In this document: positions 1 to 6,130 of the stretch, in pieces | Numbering within the stretch: position 1 is the first letter of the stretch | Layout of the letters: every line of letters begins with the position of its first letter | Assembly: GCA_002722105.1 (NCBI GenBank) | Contig: PBKF01000030.1 | Span: forward strand, 60,849-67,117 | Origin: Fidelibacterota bacterium | GTDB taxonomy: Bacteria; Marinisomatota; Marinisomatia; Marinisomatales; UBA1611 | DNA: 6,269 nt | Direction: 5' to 3' | Program-made: the position numbers and the translations under genes | The notes under the pieces: model-generated | Databases searched by the model: none | Told to the model about the DNA's origin: nothing | The model's input: the letters and a program-made list of their open reading frames with translations, nothing else

Positions 1-374
1 ACTGGTTTGTCTAAATCCTGTGCAATGCTCATTTGATTTCGAAATACTTTTTGTTGTATATCCGGATCGGAAATATTACGAAAATAGTCTAAGCCCATTT
101 CTCCTACAGCCACCATGGAATCAATCTTCATTAGATCATAGATTTGATTAACAAAATCTTCTGGAGCATCTTTTGCATCATGGGGGTGAATCCCAGCGGT
201 GGCAAATATTGAATCATTAGTTTCTGCCAACTGGAGACACTCTCTGGAATCAACTATATTTGTAGCAACACAAATAAAGCGAGTTACTCCTAGCTTCTCA
301 GCACGGCTTAATACATTTGAAAGGTTATTTTTTAAATCATCATAAAATAGATGACAGTGAGTATCAGTTAGCAT
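1..374 (-). CDS. tatD: TatD-family metal-dependent hydrolase, N-terminal part (C-terminus beyond the left edge)
   Basis: The minus strand encodes about 124 residues beginning MLTDTHCHLFYDDL and running off the left edge. Three TatD family landmarks are visible in order: the metal-binding HxH in DTHCHL (residues 4-9), GIHPHDA near residue 70, and VGEMGLDYF near residue 96, which carries the conserved metal-ligand Glu. These are followed by a FRNQMSIAQDLDKPV segment that matches the family helix and strand before the next metal ligand. TatD proteins are TIM-barrel, divalent-metal-dependent hydrolases, usually described as 3'-5' DNases or D-aminoacyl-tRNA deacylase-like enzymes in the cytosol; family length is about 255 residues, so roughly half is here. 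The start is firm because an in-frame TAA lies directly before the ATG (AAT TAA ATG). A weak purine stretch (AGAAGA) lies about 9 nt upstream. It is divergent from the PNGase F-like gene and is a frequent neighbour of metG and holB elsewhere. The exact substrate cannot be read from the sequence. Confidence 0.93.
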   Translation of the reverse strand, partial: MLTDTHCHLFYDDLKNNLSNVLSRAEKLGVTRFICVATNIVDSRECLQLAETNDSIFATAGIHPHDAKDAPEDFVNQIYDLMKIDSMVAVGEMGLDYFRNISDPDIQQKVFRNQMSIAQDLDKP

Positions 375-436
375 TTAATTAAATCTTCTTGTAATATGAT
401 GGGCAAACCTAAATTCATTTTTTCATTATCACGACC
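375..436. promoter_or_regulatory. Divergent intergenic region expected to hold the promoters of tatD and the PNGase F-like operon
   Basis: This 62-bp gap separates two divergent start codons, so both promoters should lie in or near it. On the plus strand a -10-like TAATAT occurs at 392-397, about 40 nt before the start of the plus-strand gene, but no matching -35 element stands out at the right spacing. No Bacteroidetes-type TAnnTTTG box was found. The assignment rests on gene arrangement more than on motif strength. Confidence 0.3.
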
Positions 437-496
437 ATGAAATTTCAAAACATTGTCCTTTTTCTATTTTCATTTATAATGATTTATTCTAAATCA
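437..496 (+). other. Signal peptide of the PNGase F-like protein
   Basis: The first 20 residues comprise a short basic start (MK), a hydrophobic core of Ile, Val, Leu and Phe (residues 6-16) and a small polar region, YSKS, that could hold the cleavage site. No Cys follows, so a Sec-type signal peptide rather than a lipoprotein signal is inferred. The exact cleavage position is uncertain. Confidence 0.75.
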
Positions 497-2107
497 TTAC
501 AAGAAGGAGATACATTAGAAATTCATCCCATTACTTGGGATACACCAAGCCCAGAAGGTTGGGGAGCACAATATGAACAAATTATTGCATTTCCTGATTC
601 CAGTAATTCCTGGGCAAAAATAATTATGGTGCAAACTCTGAAATGTGATTCCGCCACAAAAGGAGATAAATACCCATGTGGGGAATGGGATTATATTTGG
701 AATGCATTTGTTCATGTTCCCCGTTTGGATTCAACAGAAGTATTTTCCATCGGCAGTTTTGTTACACCCTATGGAAAACGCTTGGTTATGGGGGGAGAAT
801 CAGGTTGGGAGTGGACATACGACATGACAGATTATTCTCCTATTCTTCATGGAGATCTTTTATTGAAAGTAGGTAATAATCAGGAATTGTTGGATTTAAA
901 ATTTCTTTTTATCAAGGGTAAACCAACGAGAAATATTCTAAGTGTTAAAAATATTTATCCTTATGGCCATTATAAATATGGGCCTTTATCAGATGATGAA
1001 ATTTTAAAAAAAACGACGCTCTATTTAAACCCTGATGCAGATGGTTATAGACTGAAGGCTGTGATTTCAGGTCATGGCCATGCCGGGCCAAGAAATTGCT
1101 GCGAGTGGGATAGCAAAACACATACATATTATATGAATGATTGGGAATTGTTCCGATGGAATGTCTGGAAAGATTGTGGGAATAATCCAATTTATCCCCA
1201 AGGTGGAACCTGGCCTTTTGATCGAGCTGGTTGGTGTCCCGGAACAAAAGTAGATGAATATGAATTTGAATTAACACCATTTGTCAAAACTGGGGATTCT
1301 ATTGTTATCGACTATGGAATTGAACCATATTCTGATAATGGTGAAAAAGATGGTGAATTCCGAATGGCACATCAACTTTTTTCTTATGGACCGCCCAATT
1401 TTAAAAATGATATAGAATTGGCGGATATCATTTCACCTAGCTCAAAAAGAACCCACGCAAGGTTCAATCCTAGCTTAGGCCCACCAGTGATTGTCATTAA
1501 AAATACAGGTTCTAATAATATATACTCCGCTACTATTGAATATGGATTAAAACATCGTAAAAAGACTGAATTTCATTGGCAGGGATTATTAAAATTTCTG
1601 AATACTGAAATAGTTACATTACCAGTTCCAAATTGGCATGGACTGAAAAATAATCCTCAATTTGAAGTAACTTTGAAAAGTCCAAATGGAATGGAAGATG
1701 AGAATCAATTTAATAATATAGCTACATCTATTATTTTATTACCAAAAGTTTTTCCCAAATCCTTCAAGCTACACATATTAACAAATGATATTGCCCGCGC
1801 CCGTGAAAGTTCATTTACTATAACTAATTTGGATGGGACTCTATTTTACGAAGGAGATGATTTTTCAGATTCAACGGATTACATAATCGAAATGAATCTA
1901 AAAAATGGTGATTATCGTTTTTTATTCAAAGATGAGATGGAAGATGGCATTTCGCGACATTGGTGGCATCGAAATAGTGCCCCGGAAAAGATTGGTATCA
2001 ATGGCAGCGTTAAATTTTTGACCATTGAGGGTGATACGCTTCATGAGTTTAATCCTGATTTTGGGCAAGAATTATTATTTAACTTTCGAGTAGGTAGGAC
2101 ACCATAA
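437..2107 (+). CDS. Secreted PNGase F-family protein (peptide-N-glycosidase F-like) with extra C-terminal beta domains
   Basis: This 556-residue protein has an N-terminal hydrophobic signal peptide (about residues 4-18) and no lipobox Cys, so export is expected. Residues about 25-320 resemble the two jelly-roll domains of PNGase F, which cleaves N-glycans from Asn of glycoproteins. CGEWD (81-85) matches the PNGase F segment with catalytic Asp60, so Asp85 is its equivalent. ISGHGHAGP (210-218) and CCEWDSKTHT (221-230) match the segment with Glu206, so Glu223 is its equivalent. DRAGWCPG (262-269) is conserved with its Arg and Cys. Cys70/Cys81 and Cys247/Cys267 fit two of the three PNGase F disulfides; the third is altered (Asp225 where PNGase F has Cys208). 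The loop carrying Glu118 and Trp120 is shortened and has no evident counterpart. Residues about 325-435 look like an Ig/CARDB-like domain, and about 441-553 like a second beta domain. The ATG has no clear Shine-Dalgarno. It probably heads an operon with the hydroxylase 15 nt downstream. Family membership is confident; the substrate is not. Confidence 0.85.
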   Translation: MKFQNIVLFLFSFIMIYSKSLQEGDTLEIHPITWDTPSPEGWGAQYEQIIAFPDSSNSWAKIIMVQTLKCDSATKGDKYPCGEWDYIWNAFVHVPRLDSTEVFSIGSFVTPYGKRLVMGGESGWEWTYDMTDYSPILHGDLLLKVGNNQELLDLKFLFIKGKPTRNILSVKNIYPYGHYKYGPLSDDEILKKTTLYLNPDADGYRLKAVISGHGHAGPRNCCEWDSKTHTYYMNDWELFRWNVWKDCGNNPIYPQGGTWPFDRAGWCPGTKVDEYEFELTPFVKTGDSIVIDYGIEPYSDNGEKDGEFRMAHQLFSYGPPNFKNDIELADIISPSSKRTHARFNPSLGPPVIVIKNTGSNNIYSATIEYGLKHRKKTEFHWQGLLKFLNTEIVTLPVPNWHGLKNNPQFEVTLKSPNGMEDENQFNNIATSIILLPKVFPKSFKLHILTNDIARARESSFTITNLDGTLFYEGDDFSDSTDYIIEMNLKNGDYRFLFKDEMEDGISRHWWHRNSAPEKIGINGSVKFLTIEGDTLHEFNPDFGQELLFNFRVGRTP

Positions 2108-2122
2108 TTTCCAAGAATAAAA

Positions 2123-3364
2123 ATGAGCTTCTTTATCCAATCCTTATTTATTGCTATCCCGATTTTCATTTTATTCATTGGTGTTGAGATGATTACAGCC
2201 AAACGTATGGGCATATCTATTAACCACCCCGCTGATATGATTTCTAGTCTAAGCTCCGGTGTAACTAATATTGCTAAAGATGGCTTAAAGTTTGGGGTAA
2301 TATTGGTAAGTTACCCTTGGTTACTTGAAAATTTGATGATCTATAAACTAGAGCCAATTTGGGCAGCGGTATTAATGGCATTTTTAGTGCAAGATTTTAC
2401 AGGTTATTGGATGCACCGGTTAAATCACCGTGTGAATATTTTTTGGAATCGGCATATTATTCATCACAGCAGTGAAGAATTCAATCTTTCCTGTGCATTG
2501 AGACAATCTATATCTGACACATTTCATTTTAGTGCTATTCTAATGATTCCAGCCGCTATGCTGGGTGTATCTCATAAGATTTTTATTATTCTTGGGCCCA
2601 TTCACTTGTTCATGCAATTTTGGTATCATACGAGACTCATTGGGAAAATGGGCTGGTTGGAAAAAATTATTGTTACCCCATCTCATCACCGTGTTCATCA
2701 CGCTATAAATCCGGAATATCTTGATAAGAATTATGGACAAATTTTAATCATTTGGGATAAACTCTTTGGTTCTTTTCAGCCGGAGTTAACTTCTGTAACT
2801 CCTGTTTATGGTATTCTACGGCCTGCTAATACATGGAATCCCTTAATCATTAATTTCAAACATCTTTGGCAGTTGCTGAAAGATGCATTTTATGCAAAAA
2901 GACTATGGGATAAAATTCGCATATGGTTTATGCCTACAGGATGGCGGCCGCAGGATGTAGCGAAACGATTCCCAATTAATACAATTGAGAATCCCTCTCA
3001 GCAAATCAAATACAAAACACAGAATTCCAAACTGTTAATTTATTGGAGTGGAATTCAAATGAGTTCTTCTCTTGTAATAATGTTAATGGTTTTTTATATG
3101 TCTCAAGAGGTGGGTGCTGCCATTACCACACTACTGGCACTCTTTTTATGGGCAAATGTATTTTCCTATACTTCATTGATGGATGGTAATAAGGTTGCTG
3201 TTGGTGCAGATATTTTAAAAATTATTCTTATTGTTTCAGTAGTTTTTTTATTGAGAGATCAAATGATACCAATTAGCATTAATGTATTTGTTCTACATGG
3301 AGTATTATCCAGTTTTGGTACATTGTACTTTCTAAAAAATGAATCAAAGCTCTCAACAACCTAA
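2123..3364 (+). CDS. Membrane di-iron hydroxylase, sterol desaturase / fatty acid hydroxylase superfamily (AGMO-like)
   Basis: This 413-residue integral membrane protein carries the histidine clusters of the superfamily: HRLNH (His98, His102), HIIHH (His111, His114, His115), single His161 and His169, and HHRVHH (His188-His193). These histidines coordinate a di-iron centre that uses O2 to hydroxylate or desaturate lipid C-H bonds. Hydrophobic segments occur near residues 4-22, 55-73, 78-95 and 135-165, and the His boxes lie on the membrane face between them. After a soluble stretch (about 215-300) come further C-terminal hydrophobic segments (about 303-403). This layout and length resemble alkylglycerol monooxygenase (AGMO/TMEM195), which cleaves ether lipids using tetrahydrobiopterin, more than the short C-5 sterol desaturases. 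The substrate is therefore uncertain: ether lipid, sterol, hopanoid or carotenoid are all possible. The start lies 15 nt after the stop of the upstream gene, with only a weak AAGAA before it, so co-transcription is likely. Superfamily assignment is confident; the AGMO-like subtype is inference. Confidence 0.88.
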   Translation: MSFFIQSLFIAIPIFILFIGVEMITAKRMGISINHPADMISSLSSGVTNIAKDGLKFGVILVSYPWLLENLMIYKLEPIWAAVLMAFLVQDFTGYWMHRLNHRVNIFWNRHIIHHSSEEFNLSCALRQSISDTFHFSAILMIPAAMLGVSHKIFIILGPIHLFMQFWYHTRLIGKMGWLEKIIVTPSHHRVHHAINPEYLDKNYGQILIIWDKLFGSFQPELTSVTPVYGILRPANTWNPLIINFKHLWQLLKDAFYAKRLWDKIRIWFMPTGWRPQDVAKRFPINTIENPSQQIKYKTQNSKLLIYWSGIQMSSSLVIMLMVFYMSQEVGAAITTLLALFLWANVFSYTSLMDGNKVAVGADILKIILIVSVVFLLRDQMIPISINVFVLHGVLSSFGTLYFLKNESKLSTT

Positions 3365-3494
3365 GGAGAAATATATACAGAAATTTTCTTATGGATGGAA
3401 AACGCATTAAAACAATTTAGAAAAACTTGTTAGAATTATTCAAAATATGAACAATGTCAGCTTGAAGTCGATAGTTTTATTTTTATGTTTTTTA
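3365..3494. other. Convergent intergenic region between the hydroxylase gene and metG
   Basis: This 130-bp, very AT-rich gap lies between two converging genes. An AAGGAG hexamer begins at 3363, within the hydroxylase stop codon, but no start codon stands at a useful distance. A T-rich stretch spans about 3472-3500. The only inverted repeats seen are weak all-A/T-type stems (for example AACAA at 3411-3415 with TTGTT at 3427-3431), so no intrinsic terminator can be called for either gene. Very short reading frames here have no recognisable content. Confidence 0.6.
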
Positions 3495-4988
3495 TTATTT
3501 TACTCTTGGAAAAAGTGGTTCGTGATCTTTCAATTGTCGTCCGGGGATTAGTCCACCCCAAGATAACTTTAATCCTCCTACATTTAATACATCCAGTAAA
3601 ATGGCTGTACGATTTGGCATTACCGGTGAAAGTAGGATTGCACCGATTCTTAGTGCTTCTCCAGCAGTATATAAAACACGGCTCGCAGCAACTTTATCTT
3701 CTTTCACTAATTTCCACGGCGCATTTTCTTCCATATACCGATTCACACTCCTGATATATTGCATGGTTTCTTCAATCGCTTCATTGATGCGCATGCCTTC
3801 AATCTTCTTCTGGACAATATTAACAAGAGTTTCTCCATTAGCTTTTATGGATAATTCAGCATCTGTTAATTCTCCCGGTACCGGAATAGTCCCATCATAA
3901 TTTTTCTTTATTAGAGTAGAGACTCGACTCAAAAGATTTCCGAAATCATTTGCTAAATCACTATTGTACCTTTGAATAAATGATTCCATTGTGAAACTAG
4001 AATCCTGACCCAATACCATTTCCCGCATGAGGTAGTATCGCACTGGATCCACGCCATAATCATCAATCAGATCCATAGGATTTACCACATTACCTAATGA
4101 TTTACTCATTTTGGAATCACCCATAAGCCACCACCCATGTGCGAATATTGATATTGGTAATTGGATGCCAGCAGACATAAGCATGGTTGGCCAATACACC
4201 GTATGAGTAGTTAAAATATCTTTTCCAATTAAATGATAGGAAGCAGGCCACCATTTTTTAAAGGATATTTCATCAATTCCATAGCCTGGCGCTGTTATAT
4301 AATTAATGAGTGCATCAAACCAAACATAAGTGACATAATCAGGATCAAAAGGCAATTCGATGCCCCAATTTAATCTAGATTTTGGCCGTGAAATGCAAAG
4401 GTCATCCAATGGTTGTCTGAGAAAACCAAGAATTTCATTTTTTCTATGGTTTGGTTGAATGAATTTTGGGTTTTCCTCTATATGATTAATAAGTTGTTGT
4501 TGATATTTACTCATTTTGAAAAAATAATTTTTTTCTTTCAGATTTTTAATATCACGAAAATCACCAGTTTCTGCTTCTTTTTCAGTAATGAATCGTTCTT
4601 CTGAGACAGAATATAGTCCTTCGTATTCTGCTTCGTAGATGTCACCTCTGTCCATTACAACCTGTAAAATATCTCTTACAACTTTTTTATGGCGCTCTTC
4701 TGTGGTCCGAATAAAGTCATCATTAGAAATATGAAGCTGCTTCCATAGTTCCATAAAACGTGGTGCCATTTCATCACAATGTTGTTGAGATTCCACCCCT
4801 CGCTCTTTAGCAGCTTTTTGCACCTTTTGTCCATGCTCATCCAGTCCGGTAAGAAAAAATGTCTCCTGCCCTGCGTTACGATGATATCTTGATAAAACAT
4901 CTGCCAGAATTGTCGTGTATGCATGACCAATATGTGGTTTGTCATTCACATAATAAATGGGCGTAGTGATATAGAACTGTTTGCTCAT
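3495..4988 (-). CDS. metG: Methionyl-tRNA synthetase
   Basis: This 497-residue class I aminoacyl-tRNA synthetase charges tRNA-Met with methionine in the cytosol. The Rossmann fold begins with YITTPIYYVNDKPHIGHAYT, which holds the HIGH signature (His19-His22). The substrate-pocket segment FFLTGLDEHGQKV follows at 44-56, then YVWFDALINY (221-230), LIGKDI (253-258) and the KMSKS loop (293-297). The helical anticodon-binding domain includes NRYMEENAPWKL (416-427). The protein ends in EPLFPRVK, where many MetRS continue into a Trbp111/EMAP-like tRNA-binding dimerisation domain, so this is the short form lacking it. The connective-peptide knuckle (about 123-155) contains no Cys, so it should not bind zinc, as known for some other bacterial MetRS. 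The start overlaps the holB stop as ATGA, indicating translational coupling, and the gene ends in tandem TAA TAA. It is probably co-transcribed with holB and the EnvC-like gene. Confidence 0.97.
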   Translation of the reverse strand: MSKQFYITTPIYYVNDKPHIGHAYTTILADVLSRYHRNAGQETFFLTGLDEHGQKVQKAAKERGVESQQHCDEMAPRFMELWKQLHISNDDFIRTTEERHKKVVRDILQVVMDRGDIYEAEYEGLYSVSEERFITEKEAETGDFRDIKNLKEKNYFFKMSKYQQQLINHIEENPKFIQPNHRKNEILGFLRQPLDDLCISRPKSRLNWGIELPFDPDYVTYVWFDALINYITAPGYGIDEISFKKWWPASYHLIGKDILTTHTVYWPTMLMSAGIQLPISIFAHGWWLMGDSKMSKSLGNVVNPMDLIDDYGVDPVRYYLMREMVLGQDSSFTMESFIQRYNSDLANDFGNLLSRVSTLIKKNYDGTIPVPGELTDAELSIKANGETLVNIVQKKIEGMRINEAIEETMQYIRSVNRYMEENAPWKLVKEDKVAASRVLYTAGEALRIGAILLSPVMPNRTAILLDVLNVGGLKLSWGGLIPGRQLKDHEPLFPRVK

Positions 4989-6130
4989 GGACCTAAATAT
5001 TTCTGTATTCTTAATAATAGGTTGGTTAAAATTAGAGGCATATAGAGATTTTGCTGTACCGATAAAATTGTTTCTTCTAGCTGGAATGCAATGGCTGAAA
5101 AATTAGCATTTGGATGTGATTGTACCATTTGATCCATCCCTAATCTCAAAGGAGTTTCATGTAATAGGTCATGGATATTTTTGTTTAATCTATTTACCGA
5201 ACGAAACCAGATTTTTAATAGCATAAAATGGAAAGAGAATACGGCAAAATCCTGACTGGATAATCTGGAGTAGGTTTGTGTGAATTTTCGCCAATGATCT
5301 GGGTTCTCATTTATAATGGTTTTGATTAATCCATTTATCAACTTCATCAATTGATCTATAGGCTGAGATATTAAATATTGTGCCTGATGAATATTTCCTT
5401 GACTTAATCCTGATAGTAATTGTAGATCTTTATCTTTTGTGATTTTACCAGTGAGCCATTTATAAACAAATTCATTTTCAAACGGAGGGAACCCAATACG
5501 CTGACATCGGGATAAAATTGTAGGTAATATAAGTTCTACATGATCTGTCACTAAGATTAATGTTGTATTTTCAGGAGGTTCTTCTAAAATCTTTAATAAG
5601 GCATTCGCTGCCTCACCCTGGCCTACCGATAAAAGATGGGCGTCAAAAACAAGGACAATTTTTCGCCCATAATCATCTGTTTTCAAATAAAGTGATTTCC
5701 TCAGACCTTTTACTGATTGAATTAAAATACGCTTTGCCTTAGGAATTTGAATTTTAAAAAAAGGTGTTTTTGCCTTTTGTGCTATAGATTCTGTAACAAT
5801 GCCCAAGTTTTGCTTATCTAATGCTACTGAATCATCATCATTTCTAGATTTATTTGGATTTGGAAGTGGAAAAATAAGAGAAAGTTTTTCATGTTGCAGT
5901 TGCTTAAATCTTTGGCAAGATGGACAAGACTCACATGGGAACCTCTCTGTTTTCTCACAGTTTATCAGTTGTCCGAATTTAATTGCAATGTATTCTTTCC
6001 CGCTTCCTGCCGGGCCAGAAAAAAGATATGCACTGCCGATTTTTTTCGAATTATTTATTAGGCACAAATGACTCCACACTTGGGTTTGTGCATCTATTAA
6101 ATCAATGTTTTCTATTTTTTGGTTAACCAT
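4985..6130 (-). CDS. holB: DNA polymerase III subunit delta-prime (clamp-loader AAA+ protein)
   Basis: This 381-residue AAA+ protein is the stator subunit of the clamp loader that places the beta sliding clamp on DNA. It has a P-loop-like GPAGSGKE (39-46), in which the usual Ser/Thr is Glu. A zinc module follows with Cys58, Cys66, Cys69 and Cys72. A degenerate Walker B (VLVFDAHLL, 159-167) is followed by ANALLKILEEPPENTTLIL and the SRCQRI segment (207-212) shared by delta-prime and gamma/tau. The altered P-loop fits the known loss of ATPase activity in delta-prime. The C-terminal collar is helical (about 235-380). The Cys-flanked segment leading into LSLIFPLPNPNK resembles Bacteroidetes-type delta-prime. 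The start ATG lies within the upstream EnvC-like gene (19-nt overlap), and the stop overlaps the metG start by 4 nt. DnaX is the main alternative, but the length, altered P-loop and C-terminus favour HolB. Confidence 0.92.
   Translation of the reverse strand: MVNQKIENIDLIDAQTQVWSHLCLINNSKKIGSAYLFSGPAGSGKEYIAIKFGQLINCEKTERFPCESCPSCQRFKQLQHEKLSLIFPLPNPNKSRNDDDSVALDKQNLGIVTESIAQKAKTPFFKIQIPKAKRILIQSVKGLRKSLYLKTDDYGRKIVLVFDAHLLSVGQGEAANALLKILEEPPENTTLILVTDHVELILPTILSRCQRIGFPPFENEFVYKWLTGKITKDKDLQLLSGLSQGNIHQAQYLISQPIDQLMKLINGLIKTIINENPDHWRKFTQTYSRLSSQDFAVFSFHFMLLKIWFRSVNRLNKNIHDLLHETPLRLGMDQMVQSHPNANFSAIAFQLEETILSVQQNLYMPLILTNLLLRIQKYLGP

Noticed and set aside
945..1280. A 111-codon open frame on the minus strand
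   Set aside because: It lies wholly antisense to the conserved core of the PNGase F-like gene, including its catalytic motifs, and its product has no recognisable features.
3411..3454. AACAA/TTGTT/AACAA pairing segments as a terminator or small RNA
   Set aside because: The stems are only five base pairs, mostly A-T, and mutually exclusive. The pairing is no better than expected by chance in such AT-rich DNA.
3542..3560. GGGG...CCCC inverted repeat near the metG 3' end as a possible terminator
   Set aside because: It lies within the coding sequence for the conserved MetRS tail (WGGLIPG), before the stop codon, and no U-tract follows it in the direction of metG transcription.
3447..3754. Short plus-strand frames near the 3' end of metG, including a 34-codon frame with a hydrophobic stretch (3447-3551) and an 89-codon frame (3485-3754)
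   Set aside because: Both overlap the conserved metG coding sequence on the opposite strand. The hydrophobicity comes from the T-rich gap, and no ribosome binding site is seen.
4413..4945. Open frames on both strands inside metG (63 and 89 codons)
   Set aside because: They are alternate-frame shadows of metG, whose own frame carries HIGH and KMSKS.
5990..6015. Glu at the Ser/Thr position of the HolB P-loop as a damaging mutation
   Set aside because: Delta-prime is known to lack a working ATP site, so a degenerate P-loop is normal for the family.
5560..6071. Plus-strand open frames of 60 and 90 codons inside holB
   Set aside because: They are antisense to the P-loop, zinc and LEEPP regions of delta-prime and have no recognisable protein features.
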